Assembly (NCBI RefSeq): GCF_003459505.1
Contig: NZ_QRWD01000005.1
Coordinates: forward strand, 93,440 to 157,439
Direction of reading: 5' to 3'
DNA length: 64,000 bases
DNA from: Collinsella sp. AF20-14LB
GTDB lineage: Bacteria; Actinomycetota; Coriobacteriia; Coriobacteriales; Coriobacteriaceae
Shown here piece by piece: positions 49,548 through 61,023 of this stretch. Made by a program: the position numbers and the translations under genes. Each line of letters starts with the position of its first letter. Within the stretch, counting starts at the first letter, position 1. The notes under the pieces are model-generated. The model saw only the letters and a program-made list of their open reading frames with translations. It made no database searches and was not told the origin of the DNA.

Positions 49548-50750
49548 ATGCAGATTACCTCAGGCCTGCCTGAAGGCTTTAACGCCGGCGCGTACGACAT
49601 GATTGTCGTCGGTGCTGGATATGCCGGTGCCGTTTGCGCCCGCCGTCTTGCCGAGACCATCGGCTATCGTGTTGCCGTTTTGGAGCGCCGTAGCCACATT
49701 GCGGGCAATGCCTATGACTGCACTGACGAGGCCGGAATCCTGATCCACGAGTACGGTCCGCATATCTATCACACCTTTAACGAGCGCGTGCATAATTTCC
49801 TGTCGCGCTTTACCAAGTGGACGGATTATCAGCACAAGGTGCTCGCCAACATCAACGGTACCCTTATGCCCGTGCCCTTCAACCATGCGAGTCTCAAGCT
49901 CGCCTTTGGTGATGAGCGCGGCGAGGAGCTGTATCAGAAGCTCGTGGAGACCTTTGGCAAGGATGTCAAAGTGCCCATCATGGAGCTGCGTAAGAAGAAC
50001 GACCCCGACTTGGCCGAGGTCGCCGATTACGTCTACGAGAACGTCTTTTTGCATTACACCATGAAGCAGTGGGGCCAGACGCCCGACCAGATCGATCCCT
50101 CGATCACCGGCCGCGTTCCCGTCTTTGTGGGCGACGATGACCGCTACTTCCCGCAGGCCCCCTTCCAGGGTATGCCGCAGGATGGCTACACGGCGCTGTT
50201 TGAGCATATGCTCGACCACGACCTGATTGATGTGTTCTGCGACGTGGATGCTCGCGATCTCTTCGAGATCGACGAGACAACCGTCAAGGTCGACGGCAAG
50301 GTCTACGGCGGCGAGATCGTCTATACCGGTCCGCTCGATGAGCTGTTCAACCTCGACCTGGGCGCGCTGCCGTACCGCACGCTCGACATGAAGTTCGAGA
50401 CGCTCGATATGGATCAGTTCCAGCCCGTGGGCACCGTCAACTACACCACGAGCGAGGACTACACGCGTATCACCGAGTTCAAGAACATGACCGGTCAGGT
50501 TTTGCCCGGCAAGACCACCATCATGAAGGAGTACTCCAAGGCCTATACGCCCGGCTCGGGCGAGACGCCGTATTACGCCATTCTTGAGCCCGAGAACCGT
50601 GAGCTCTATGAGCGCTATCTTGAGCGCGTCCAGAACCTGACAAACTTCCACCCGGTGGGTCGTCTGGCCGAGTATCGTTACTACGATATGGATGCCGTGA
50701 CCAATTCCGCCCTCGATCTTTCGGATGAGATTATCGCCTGCCATGCATAA
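49548..50750 (+). CDS. glf: UDP-galactopyranose mutase
   Basis: This 400-aa flavoenzyme converts UDP-galactopyranose to UDP-galactofuranose for cell-surface glycans. It has the FAD loop VVGAGYAGAVCARRLAE, ERRSHIAGNAYD, HEYGPHIYHTFNERV and late NYTTSEDYTRITEFK and EYRYYDMDAV segments expected of Glf. AAGGAG precedes ATG 49548. It overlaps the next glycosyltransferase by eight bases, implying a shared role in galactofuranose glycan assembly. Confidence 0.92.
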   Translation: MQITSGLPEGFNAGAYDMIVVGAGYAGAVCARRLAETIGYRVAVLERRSHIAGNAYDCTDEAGILIHEYGPHIYHTFNERVHNFLSRFTKWTDYQHKVLANINGTLMPVPFNHASLKLAFGDERGEELYQKLVETFGKDVKVPIMELRKKNDPDLAEVADYVYENVFLHYTMKQWGQTPDQIDPSITGRVPVFVGDDDRYFPQAPFQGMPQDGYTALFEHMLDHDLIDVFCDVDARDLFEIDETTVKVDGKVYGGEIVYTGPLDELFNLDLGALPYRTLDMKFETLDMDQFQPVGTVNYTTSEDYTRITEFKNMTGQVLPGKTTIMKEYSKAYTPGSGETPYYAILEPENRELYERYLERVQNLTNFHPVGRLAEYRYYDMDAVTNSALDLSDEIIACHA

Positions 50751-51774
50751 AGTCATAACATTCGGTATTCCCTCGTATAACGCCGCCAAGGACATGGACC
50801 ATTGCATCACCTCCATCTTGGAGGGGAGCAATTACGCCACCGATATCGAGATTATCGTGGTGGACGACGGCTCCAAGGACGAGACGGCCGCCAAGGCCGA
50901 CGAGTGGGAGGCCCGTTATCCTGGAATCATCCGCGCGGTGCACCAGGAGAATGGCGGCCACGGTATTGCCGTCCTTTCGGGTCTGCGCGAGGCGCAGGGC
51001 ACCTACTACAAGGTCGTCGACTCGGACGACTGGCTTGACGGCGCTGCCCTTTCGACCATGCTGTCGATTCTGCGCGGCTTTGAAGAGCGCGACCAGCGCG
51101 TTGACCTGTTTATCTCGAACTACGTGTACGAGAAGGTTTACGAGGGTACGCATACGGCCATTGGTTACAAGTTTGCCCTGCCTCGAAAAAAGATCTTTAC
51201 CTGGGACCAGATCGGCCATTTCCGTTTGGACCAGAATCTGCTCATGCACAGCCTGTGCTATCGCACGGATGTGCTGCGCGAGTCCAACCTGCCCATGCCG
51301 CCGCACACGTTCTATGTGGACAACATCTACGCCTACGTGCCGCTGCCGCGTTGCAAGACCATGTACTACGCCGACATCGACCTCTATCGCTACTTTATCG
51401 GTCGCGAGGGCCAGAGTGTCAACGAGGCCACGATGGTCAAGCGTCTGGACCAGCAGTTCCGTGTTACGCGTATCATGATGGAGTCGTACCACCTGTACAG
51501 CGATGTCGAGTCGTCGCGTCTGCGTTCGTACATGATGGGCTACTTCACCATGATGATGGCGATCTGCTCGGTGCTCACCAAGCTTTCCGACGAGGATTGT
51601 GCCGATGAGCGTCTGAAGACGCTGTGGAATGATTTGAAGGCCTATGACGAGCGTATGTATCGTCGTGCACGTTACGGTGTGGTCGGCTTCTTCACTAACC
51701 TCCGCGGTCGTGCCGGAGACAAAACCACACTCGGCCTATACCGTCTTGCCTCAAAGATCTTCAAATTCAACTAA
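50743..51774 (+). CDS. Family 2 glycosyltransferase
   Basis: The 343-aa GT-A protein begins with VITFGIPSYNAAKDMDHC, has VVDDGSKDET and the metal-binding VVDSDDWLDGAAL, and lacks obvious membrane helices. ATG 50743 overlaps the glf stop by eight bases. Because it is coupled to glf, transfer of galactofuranose or a linked sugar to a surface polymer is a reasonable guess; donor and acceptor are unknown. A long double-stem element follows the stop. Confidence 0.87.
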   Translation: MHKVITFGIPSYNAAKDMDHCITSILEGSNYATDIEIIVVDDGSKDETAAKADEWEARYPGIIRAVHQENGGHGIAVLSGLREAQGTYYKVVDSDDWLDGAALSTMLSILRGFEERDQRVDLFISNYVYEKVYEGTHTAIGYKFALPRKKIFTWDQIGHFRLDQNLLMHSLCYRTDVLRESNLPMPPHTFYVDNIYAYVPLPRCKTMYYADIDLYRYFIGREGQSVNEATMVKRLDQQFRVTRIMMESYHLYSDVESSRLRSYMMGYFTMMMAICSVLTKLSDEDCADERLKTLWNDLKAYDERMYRRARYGVVGFFTNLRGRAGDKTTLGLYRLASKIFKFN

Positions 51775-51806
51775 CTGCTGAGTAATCGCTGCTGATAGGT
51801 TGACAG

Positions 51807-51916
51807 GGCCCCTTGGCCTTTAGTTTGCTACTGCGAACAGTCCTGCTCGCACGGAAAGCACATTGAGTGCTTTCCGGCTCGTGCGGAACTTGTAGCAAAC
51901 TAAAGGCCAAGGGGCC
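51807..51916 (+). repeat. Double-stem 3'-end element after glycosyltransferase (copy A)
   Basis: A perfect 25-bp outer stem joins 51807-51831 to 51892-51916 (tips GGCCCCTTGG). Inside are ACAGTCCTG, CTCGCAC, an inner hairpin GGAAAGCAC-attga-GTGCTTTCC, then GGCTCGTGCGGAACT. It lies 33 bases after the glycosyltransferase stop. Copy B has the same internal sequences but different outer and inner arms. Confidence 0.82.
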
Positions 51917-52009
51917 TCTGCTATAAGAATCGATTGTCAGGTTATTTGAATTTGAAGATCTTCGACGCGCGGTACACAGGGGCCTGGGCTGAAAAGAATC
52001 TGGTTGGTA

Positions 52010-52134
52010 GGTTGCCCGGTGGGGTTTGGTTATGTTTGTCGCGAGTTCCGCACGAGCCGAAGAGCACTTAATGTGCTCTTCGTGCGAGCCAGGACTGTAG
52101 AGCAGCAAACATAACCAAAACCCACCGGGCAACC
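52010..52134 (-). repeat. Double-stem 3'-end element after P1 peptidase (copy B)
   Basis: Outer arms 52010-52038 and 52106-52134 pair at 28 of 29 positions (tip GGTTGCCCGGTGGG). On the minus strand, the sense of the P1 peptidase gene that stops at 52147, the interior reads ACAGTCCTGGCTCGCACG, hairpin AAGAGCAC-attaa-GTGCTCTT, then CGGCTCGTGCGGAACT. It starts 13 bases after that stop. The two copies A and B thus face each other. Confidence 0.82.
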
Positions 52135-52146
52135 GGACGAGCTAGT

Positions 52147-53148
52147 TTACTTTGCGGCGCCGGGTATGCCGTGGGAGGTTTTGGCGTTTTTGGCTCCGTT
52201 TACGATGGCGGTCTGTAGGGCCCTTACGGCGAGCATGCCCAGCAGGTCTAGGGGTACGGCGGCGCTTGTCTGAGCGTCTAGTTTGCCGCTGGCGAGGGTG
52301 TAGATGGTGTCGCCGTCGTTGGTGGTGTGTGTGGGGCGGATGGCGTGCGCATAGGCGTCTGCCGCCATCTGGGAGACCTTGGTGGCCTGAGCTTTAGTGA
52401 GCTCAACGTTGGTGACGATGCAGCTGATGGTGGTGTTGGTGCGGTCGAGCGGCATCTGCATGGATCCGGCGGCGGCAAAGGCTGCGAGTTCCATGTCGAC
52501 GATCTGGTCGCTATCGGCTGCGGCACGCATACCGGCGACCCACTCGCCGGTGAAGGGGTCGACAACGTTGCCGCAGGCGTTGACCGAGACCACGGCGCCC
52601 ACCTTGATGGGGCCGAGCGCCACGGCGGCAGCGCCAAGGCCGGCCTTCATGCAGGTGGCGGGGCCCATGAGCTTACCCACGGTAGCGCCCGTGCCGACGC
52701 CTACGTTGCCCTGTTCGAGCTTGGTGGGGGTGTGGTCGAGCGCCTCGCGCACGGCGGCGATGCCGGCCTCAATGTCGGGGCGAACGGTGGGGTCGCCAAA
52801 GGCAAGGTCGAAGATACAGCTGGAGCACACGATGGGCACCTGCGTGGGGCCGACGGGCAGACCAATGCCGCGGCTCTCGAGTTCGCGGGCCACGCCGCTT
52901 GCAGCCTCGAGGCCAAAGGCCGATCCGCCCGAAAGGCAGACGGCGTGGACCTTATCGACGGTGTTTTCGGGACGCAGCAGGTCGGTCTCACGCGAAGCGG
53001 GGGCGCCACCACGTACGTCAACGCCACCGGTGGCACCCTCGGGCGCTACGATTACGGTGCAGCCGGTGCCAGCCTCCTCGTCCGTATAGTTGCCAAAGCA
53101 AAAGCCATCGACATTGCAAACATCAATGGCTTCGAGCAGTGTGTCCAT
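52147..53148 (-). CDS. P1-family peptidase (DmpA-like)
   Basis: The 333-aa protein fits the P1 (DmpA/BapA) family of self-processing aminopeptidases. It has the N-terminal NVDGFCFGNYTDEEAGTGCTVI, AVCLSGGSAFGLEAASGVARELE and the likely autocleavage/nucleophile segment GNVGVGTGATVGK near residue 150. The frame stays open to 53433, but that extension has no family similarity; AGGAGAACAC before ATG 53148 sets the start. It follows maf in the same direction with a hairpin between. Confidence 0.85.
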   Translation of the reverse strand: MDTLLEAIDVCNVDGFCFGNYTDEEAGTGCTVIVAPEGATGGVDVRGGAPASRETDLLRPENTVDKVHAVCLSGGSAFGLEAASGVARELESRGIGLPVGPTQVPIVCSSCIFDLAFGDPTVRPDIEAGIAAVREALDHTPTKLEQGNVGVGTGATVGKLMGPATCMKAGLGAAAVALGPIKVGAVVSVNACGNVVDPFTGEWVAGMRAAADSDQIVDMELAAFAAAGSMQMPLDRTNTTISCIVTNVELTKAQATKVSQMAADAYAHAIRPTHTTNDGDTIYTLASGKLDAQTSAAVPLDLLGMLAVRALQTAIVNGAKNAKTSHGIPGAAK

Positions 53149-53217
53149 GTGTTCTCCTATCGGTTTTCCGCCGGGCCTTATGCCCGGTCGGGATCCGTAC
53201 GGTACGGCAAAATTGTA

Positions 53218-53240
53218 GGCGCTGGGGGATACCCAGCGCC
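53218..53240 (-). terminator. Terminator of maf
   Basis: GGCGCTGGG (53218-53226) pairs with CCCAGCGCC (53232-53240) over a 5-nt loop, nine bases after the maf stop on the minus strand; TTTTG follows a few bases later. Confidence 0.65.
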
Positions 53241-53248
53241 AGATGCAA

Positions 53249-53830
53249 TTACGAGAGTTTTTGAATCGCGCGTGCGACGCGAGCGATGGGCAAGCCCACC
53301 ACGTTGTAGAAGTCACCCGAAATATCGTGCACAAGCATGCGGCCGCCTGTGCCTTGGATGCCGTAGGCCCCGGCCTTGTCCATGGGTTCGCCGGAGGCAA
53401 CATAGCGCTCGATCTGCTCTTCGGTAAGCTCATAGAACGTCACGTCGGTCACATCGACAAACGACAGGCTCTCGGCGGCATGCGGAGCTGTAGCGTCGCC
53501 GGCTTTAACGATGCAGACGCCGGTTGCGACCTGGTGCGTGCGGCCCGAAAGCTCGCGGAGCATGGTGCGCGCCTCGTCCCCGTCTGCCGGCTTGCCCAAA
53601 ATTTGGCCGTCAAAGGTGACAATAGTATCGGCCGCGACGGTCAGTTCGTTGGGCTCGGCATGCTCGGCGGCAACGGCGGCGGCTTTGGCACGCGCCAAGC
53701 GCTCGACGAGTGTAAGCGGAGCTTCGCCATCAAAAGGCGTTTCGTCGATATCTGCGGGAATCACGCGAATGTCATAGCCCGCCTCGCGCATCAACTCGAT
53801 GCGGCGCGGTGATTGCGAAGCCAAAATCAT
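53249..53830 (-). CDS. maf: Maf-family nucleoside triphosphate pyrophosphatase
   Basis: This 193-aa house-cleaning enzyme has the Maf signatures: LASQSPRRIELMREAGY, the VIPADIDE strand, and VAADTIVTFDGQILGKP with the catalytic Asp. Family members hydrolyse dTTP/UTP or modified nucleotides and prevent their incorporation. Its start overlaps the stop of the DJ-1-type gene by four bases, so the two are co-translated. Confidence 0.9.
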   Translation of the reverse strand: MILASQSPRRIELMREAGYDIRVIPADIDETPFDGEAPLTLVERLARAKAAAVAAEHAEPNELTVAADTIVTFDGQILGKPADGDEARTMLRELSGRTHQVATGVCIVKAGDATAPHAAESLSFVDVTDVTFYELTEEQIERYVASGEPMDKAGAYGIQGTGGRMLVHDISGDFYNVVGLPIARVARAIQKLS

Positions 53831-54369
53831 AGCTGAATGCCCTCGGCGACCTTCTCGACGGCCTTGTCGCCGGCGAGCGTGCGCAGCAGCTCAAGCGCAA
53901 AGGGGAGCGACTGGGCCATGCCGCTGGCGGTGATGATGTTGCCGTCTTGCGTAACCTTCTCGCCGGTATAGGCGCCTTCGGGGAAGCTTTTCTCAAAGCC
54001 AGGGAAGCACGTGGCGTGGCGCCCCTCGAGTAGGTCGAGCTCGCCCAGGATAAACGGGGCGGCGCAGATGGCGGCAACGTGCTTGGTCGCGGCGAACTCG
54101 CAGACCACGTCGCAGACGCGCTGATCGGCACGCAGGTTGGTGGCACCGGGCAAGCCGCCGGGCAGCACGACGCAGTCGTACTCGTCAAAGTTGATCTCAT
54201 CAAAGAGCGCATCGCAGGTCACGGGGATCTGCAGCGAGCTTACGACCTCACGTGTGGGCATAATCGAGACGAGCGTGGCACGCACACCGCCGCGACGCAT
54301 GACATCGACCATGGTCAAGCATTCAATAGTTTCAAAGCCATCGGCGGCGAGAACGGCAACGCTGGGCAT
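53827..54369 (-). CDS. DJ-1/PfpI-family protein
   Basis: The 180-aa protein has the DJ-1 class I glutamine-amidotransferase-like fold: VAVLAADGFETIECLT, VVLPGGLPGATNLR and the nucleophile elbow AAICAAPFIL with conserved Cys. DJ-1 relatives include glyoxalase III/deglycases and chaperones; the exact role is not known. GAAAGGAG precedes ATG 54369; the longer frame to 54486 is unsupported. It heads the unit with maf. Confidence 0.87.
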   Translation of the reverse strand: MPSVAVLAADGFETIECLTMVDVMRRGGVRATLVSIMPTREVVSSLQIPVTCDALFDEINFDEYDCVVLPGGLPGATNLRADQRVCDVVCEFAATKHVAAICAAPFILGELDLLEGRHATCFPGFEKSFPEGAYTGEKVTQDGNIITASGMAQSLPFALELLRTLAGDKAVEKVAEGIQL

Positions 54370-54504
54370 GAGGGCTCCTTTCATGGGCGGCATACAATTA
54401 GCCGTCTTATACCCCGAAGACCTCCGCTTGCCACGCTCGATTTTCCATTGTTTAAAAAGGGACGGGGCTATTTTAGCTACCCTCACCCATCCTCAACAAT
54501 CTCA

Positions 54505-54630
54505 ATCTGTAACATCTAGACCCACTTTTGACCCCTAACTGTTACAGATCAAGACAAACGGAAACCGCCCCGACAAAACGTCTAAATCTGTAACATCTAC
54601 GGACCAAAACCGGGTCTTACTGTTACAGAT
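54505..54630. repeat. Two tandem 45-bp palindromic units
   Basis: ATCTGTAACA and TGTTACAGAT enclose 25 bases in each unit: 54505-54549 and 54586-54630. The arms are identical between units, the interiors differ. Unit starts are 81 bases apart. They lie between the DJ-1 and DMT genes, where no coding sequence is seen from 54370 to 54951. Confidence 0.75.
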
Positions 54631-54719
54631 CGAGACAGCCCCCAACAGCACCGCCCCGTTCGGGGAAACGACCGCTACAGGTACGGCGGGCAGAGGCTCA
54701 CTTTTTTCTTCGGTTTTTC

Positions 54720-54749
54720 TTGACGGAATCTCACCTGTTGTAGTACTTT
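54720..54749 (+). promoter_or_regulatory. Promoter of the DMT-GH1-PTS block
   Basis: TTGACG (54720-54725) and TACTTT (54744-54749) are 18 bases apart. The transcript would pass a strong terminator at 54799 before the first gene at 54952. Confidence 0.5.
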
Positions 54750-54788
54750 GTCCCAGTCTAAAAACGCGTGGACTTTTCTGGGCGCTAG

Positions 54789-57485
<2,697 letters not shown>

Positions 57486-57516
57486 CCACCCGGGCAATAT
57501 CACTAAGGAGAAAATA

Positions 57517-58965
57517 ATGGCTGAAAAATACGACGACCTGGCCAGATCCATACTCGAGAACGTAGGCGGCGCTGAGAACGTCGCCAGCGTCGCGCACTGC
57601 ATCACGCGCGTGCGCTTCAAGCTCAAGGACGAGTCCCGCGCCAACACGGCCAAGATCGAGGCCCTCAAGGGCGTCATCCAGGTCATCCAGGCCAACGGCC
57701 AGTACCAGGTGGTCGTGGGTAACATCGTCGAGGACGTCTACGACGCGGTCCTGGAGGCCGGCAACTTCTCGAGCGGCGCAAGCGCCGACGACGAGCCCCA
57801 GGGCGAGAAGACCGTGGCCTCCGTCATCATCGACCTCATCTCTGGCATCTTCCAGCCCATCCTGGGACCGCTTGCCGCCGCAGGCATCATGAAGGGACTG
57901 CTTGCCCTCATCACCTACTTCGTCCCGGACTTTGCAAACGACGGCCTCTACACGCTGCTCTACACCGTGGCTGACGGCTTCTTCTACTTCCTTCCCGTCG
58001 CCCTGGCGTTCAGTGCCGCGCGCAAGTTCCGCATGAACGAGTTCACCGGTGTGGCAATCGGCGTGGCGCTCCTCTACCCGACGATGGTCGCCCTGACCTC
58101 GGGCGAGGCGCTCGGCAGCATCGACCTCGGCGTGGCCGGCGCGTTCTCGTGGTACGCCACCGCCCTCGGGATCCCCATCATCATGCCCGTGTCCGGCTAC
58201 GTGAGCTCGGTGATCCCCGTCCTTCTCATGGTGTGGTTCGGCTCTATCCTTGAGCGCTGGCTCAAGAGCTGGATGCCGGCTGCGCTCAAGATGTTCCTTG
58301 TCCCGCTCGCCACGATGACGGTCTCCATCGTCTTGGGCTACCTCATCATCGGCCCGGTGGCCACCCTCATCACCAACCTGCTGAGCGCGGCGTTCTCGTT
58401 CATCTTCCAGCTCCCCGTGGTTGGTTCCGTCCTGGGCAGCGCCCTAGTCGGCGGACTGTGGATGTGCCTCGTCATCTTCGGCTTCCACTGGAGCCTCATC
58501 CCCATCTCCATCATGAACCTGAACACCCTCGGTCACGATAGCGTGCTCGCCGCCACCATCGGCCACGGGTTCGCACTCGGAGCGGTCATCTTTGCTATGT
58601 ACCTCAGAAACAAGGACGAGCGCTTCCGCGGCATCGCCCTTCCCGCGATGATCTCCGCCTTCTTCTTCGGCGTCACCGAGCCGGGCATCTACGGCATCGC
58701 CCTCCCCAACAAGCGCGCGTTCGTCGTGGCATGCCTGAGCTCCGCCGTGGGCGGCGCCATCGTGGGAATGACTGGCGCTCTCATGTACATCTCGGGCGGC
58801 CTCGGCGTCTTCAACCTGCTCAACTTTATCGACGGGACCCCTGGTGGCGCCGGGATCTCCCACATGATCTTCGCGATCATCGCCTCGCTCGTCTCTGCCG
58901 TCCTGGCCTTTGTTATCGAGTTCATCACCTACCGGCCCAACGACGATGAGGAAGGCACCCGCTAG
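57517..58965 (+). CDS. PTS beta-glucoside transporter subunit IIBC
   Basis: The 482-aa protein has an N-terminal EIIB domain with phosphorylated Cys28 in VAHCITRVRFKLKD, then an EIIC domain of about ten helices (GIFQPILGPLAAAGIMKGLLAL; GVTEPGIYGIALP). It imports and phosphorylates beta-glucosides. The EIIA domain often fused at the C-terminus is absent; the protein ends at RPNDDEEGTR, so EIIA must come from elsewhere. AAGGAG precedes ATG 57517, 31 bases after the GH1 gene. Confidence 0.9.
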   Translation: MAEKYDDLARSILENVGGAENVASVAHCITRVRFKLKDESRANTAKIEALKGVIQVIQANGQYQVVVGNIVEDVYDAVLEAGNFSSGASADDEPQGEKTVASVIIDLISGIFQPILGPLAAAGIMKGLLALITYFVPDFANDGLYTLLYTVADGFFYFLPVALAFSAARKFRMNEFTGVAIGVALLYPTMVALTSGEALGSIDLGVAGAFSWYATALGIPIIMPVSGYVSSVIPVLLMVWFGSILERWLKSWMPAALKMFLVPLATMTVSIVLGYLIIGPVATLITNLLSAAFSFIFQLPVVGSVLGSALVGGLWMCLVIFGFHWSLIPISIMNLNTLGHDSVLAATIGHGFALGAVIFAMYLRNKDERFRGIALPAMISAFFFGVTEPGIYGIALPNKRAFVVACLSSAVGGAIVGMTGALMYISGGLGVFNLLNFIDGTPGGAGISHMIFAIIASLVSAVLAFVIEFITYRPNDDEEGTR

Positions 58966-59019
58966 CCTGCGCCCTCCTCAATCAGCTCTATGTAATTGAG
59001 GAGCAGATGAGGTGGGTGA

Positions 59020-59054
59020 GGGCCGAGGGCGATCAAGGTGGCCGCCCTCGGCCC
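59020..59054 (+). terminator. GC hairpin after PTS gene
   Basis: GGGCCGAGGGCG (59020-59031) pairs with CGCCCTCGGCCC (59043-59054). A CTCAAT-type smaller hairpin (58975-59001 region, CCTCAAT/ATTGAGG) precedes it. No T tract follows. Confidence 0.5.
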
Positions 59055-59140
59055 GGGACAACCTGCCAGAAGGCGTTTAGCTTTCTCGGGCGGCGCTGAA
59101 ATGAACTGCGCCCCGATACTTGGACGGGTCAATTAGCGGC

Positions 59141-59299
59141 CTATGCCGCACATGGGGACTGATTTCGGAACTCCTCCGGGGTCAATCCCTTTTGCTTAAC
59201 CTGCCTCCTCTTGTTCCAGTGAACGGTGTAGGCGTGGAGGTCCCGCTTGAACTCCTCGAAGCTCCGCCACGTCCGGTTCCTGTAGAGCTCGTCCTTCAG
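59141..59299 (-). pseudogene. C-terminal remnant of an IS3-family transposase
   Basis: Minus-strand codons give GRLKDELYRNRTWRSFEEF, KRDLHAYTVHWNKRRQ and KGLTPEEFRNQSP before a stop at 59141. This is the end of the integrase domain of IS3/IS150-type OrfB, including the last catalytic Glu helix region. Upstream codons lose similarity within about 15 residues and no orfA or terminal inverted repeats are seen. It marks an old insertion at the right border of the GC-rich sugar block. Confidence 0.75.
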
Positions 59300-59511
59300 G
59301 CGCCCGGGCAGCAGCTCCGTCGCAAGAGCTCGCCCTCGCGCGCCGCCGGCCCCGGCCGGGTCCGGGCGCCCTTCGGCCTTCGGTGCGCCCGTATCCCCTG
59401 TCGCAAAACTCTGCTGCAAGAGTCCTCAGCGTGGCGTCGTGTCCGACTTTCCCGTCCATAAAGAAGCCCCCCATTTCTAATGTCCAAGAAATGAGGGGGC
59501 GGTTCAATTTC

Positions 59512-59561
59512 GGGACGGGGATTAAATAATCATTCAGAACATATTTTTTTATCCCCGTCCC
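59512..59561. repeat. GGGACGGGGAT inverted repeat
   Basis: GGGACGGGGAT (59512-59522) and ATCCCCGTCCC (59551-59561) form an 11-bp stem with an AT-rich loop. An adjacent GCCCCC...GGGGGC hairpin lies at 59466-59500. Same GGGAC tip as other repeats in the window. Confidence 0.6.
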
Positions 59562-59596
59562 AGAAAAATCATCGGGCGTGGTCTTGGGCAAACGGT

Positions 59597-60910
59597 CTAG
59601 TTACGCTTGAGGTGGACGACGGTTTCGCAGTGGAAGGTTTGCGGGAACAGGTCGACCGGTGTGATCTTGACGGGGGAGAAGGTGCCTTCCTCGACAAAGC
59701 GCTTAAGGTCGCGCGCCAGGGTGGCAGGGTCGCAGCTCACATAGGCCACGTCGCGTGCACTCGTGCTGGCGATGAGGTCGATGGCCTCGGGTGCCAAGCC
59801 TGCGCGCGGCGGATCGACCACCAGGACATCGGCGTCCTGGTCGGGGAACTCGCGTACCGCGTCGCCGCCGATGACGTCGACGTTGTCGAGCTTGTTGATC
59901 TCGAGGTTGCGACGCAGGTCGCGCACGGCCGGACCGTAGGCCTCGACGGCGGCAACAAAGTCACAGCGGCGGGCGAGCGGCAGGGTAAAGGTGCCGGCAC
60001 CGCAGTATAGGTCCACGGCCAGCTCGTCTTCCTGCGGGTCGAGGGCGTCCATAACGAGCTCAATCAAAATCTCGGCACCCTTGGTGTTGACCTGGAAAAA
60101 CGACGGGGCAGATAAGCGCATCTGGCCTTCGGCGATGTTCTCGGTCCACGAGCCCTCGCCGGCGAGCATCTCGACTTTGGAGACACGGCGGGCTTTCTTT
60201 TCGCCCTTGCTCATCACACGCACGATGCTCGTGGGATGAGCGGCGTCCGCTAGCACGCGGGAGACCTGCGAGCGCGGAAAAGAGCCTGTGGGCGTCCAGA
60301 GTGCGACCTCGAGTGCCTTGGTGCGGCGCGATGCGCGAATGCCCACGCGTTCGAGGCCCAGGTCATGGCTACCGCTTAGATAGTTGAGCGCGCCGACGAC
60401 CGATTTGAGCGCCTTCGGGAAACGCTTATCGAACAGCGGGCACGCATCGACGGTCACGATTTTGCTGGGGTCGACACCGTGCATGCCAAGGCGTACGCGA
60501 CCGTTGACGACGGTCGGTTCGAGCTCGATTTTATTGCGGTAGCCCCAGTCGTCCTTGGTGTGGCGGATGGGCTGCACCAGCTCGTCGACTTGCTCAGGGG
60601 TGAACTTGCCGATGCGCTCGAGCGTGGAGCGTAGGTTTTGCTCCTTGGCGGCGAGCTGTGCCGTGCGCGAGAGATTGCCCCATGAGCAGCCGCCGCAGGT
60701 GCCCACGAAGGGGCAGGGAGGCTGAATGCGATCGGGGCTTGGCTCCAGAATCTCGGTGGTGCGGGCGCGCATGAACGACTTGCCGTCCTGCACAACTTCG
60801 GCCTCGACGGTGTCGCCTGCCACGGCGCCCTGCACAAAGACAGCCTTGCCGTTGTCGGCGTGCGCCAGTCCGTCGGCGCCGTAGGTCATCGATTCTATGG
60901 TGAGCTTCAT
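59597..60910 (-). CDS. 23S rRNA/tRNA (uracil-5-)-methyltransferase, RlmD/RumA type
   Basis: The 437-aa protein has a TRAM domain at the N-terminus (GADGLAHADNGKAVFVQGAV), the iron-sulfur Cys set in CPFVGTCGGCSWG, a Rossmann methyltransferase core (AVDLYCGAGTFTLPLA) and the catalytic segment YVSCDPATLARDL after VVDPPRAGL. It methylates uracil C5 in rRNA or tRNA with S-adenosylmethionine. ATG 60910 begins at the TRAM domain with AGGA before it; the frame to 60964 is unsupported. The exact target U cannot be told. Confidence 0.9.
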   Translation of the reverse strand: MKLTIESMTYGADGLAHADNGKAVFVQGAVAGDTVEAEVVQDGKSFMRARTTEILEPSPDRIQPPCPFVGTCGGCSWGNLSRTAQLAAKEQNLRSTLERIGKFTPEQVDELVQPIRHTKDDWGYRNKIELEPTVVNGRVRLGMHGVDPSKIVTVDACPLFDKRFPKALKSVVGALNYLSGSHDLGLERVGIRASRRTKALEVALWTPTGSFPRSQVSRVLADAAHPTSIVRVMSKGEKKARRVSKVEMLAGEGSWTENIAEGQMRLSAPSFFQVNTKGAEILIELVMDALDPQEDELAVDLYCGAGTFTLPLARRCDFVAAVEAYGPAVRDLRRNLEINKLDNVDVIGGDAVREFPDQDADVLVVDPPRAGLAPEAIDLIASTSARDVAYVSCDPATLARDLKRFVEEGTFSPVKITPVDLFPQTFHCETVVHLKRN

Positions 60911-60960
60911 ATTCCTGCCTGTCATTCGCGTTGTTGTCCGCACCATGGTAGCAGGGAAAA

Positions 60961-60998
60961 GCACCCCGCATCCGAGGCTTTCCTCAAATGCGGGGCGC
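60961..60998 (-). terminator. Terminator of ppk1
   Basis: On the minus strand GCGCCCCGCATTTGAGG pairs with CCTCGGATGCGGGGTGC over a 4-nt loop with two mismatches, then TTTTCCC. It lies 25 bases after the ppk1 stop and overlaps the upstream edge of the methyltransferase gene. Confidence 0.75.
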
Positions 60999-61023
60999 TT
61001 CTACAAACTGCTTCTACAAACGA

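Noticed and set aside
52147..53433. Longer P1 peptidase starting at 53433.
   Set aside because: The first 95 residues overlap maf on the same strand and show no similarity; AGGAGAACAC before ATG 53148 and the family N-terminus support the shorter form.
59196..59591. A minus-strand frame overlapping the transposase remnant.
   Set aside because: It is Arg/Gly/Ala-rich out-of-frame translation; only the frame ending at 59141 gives IS3 transposase similarity.
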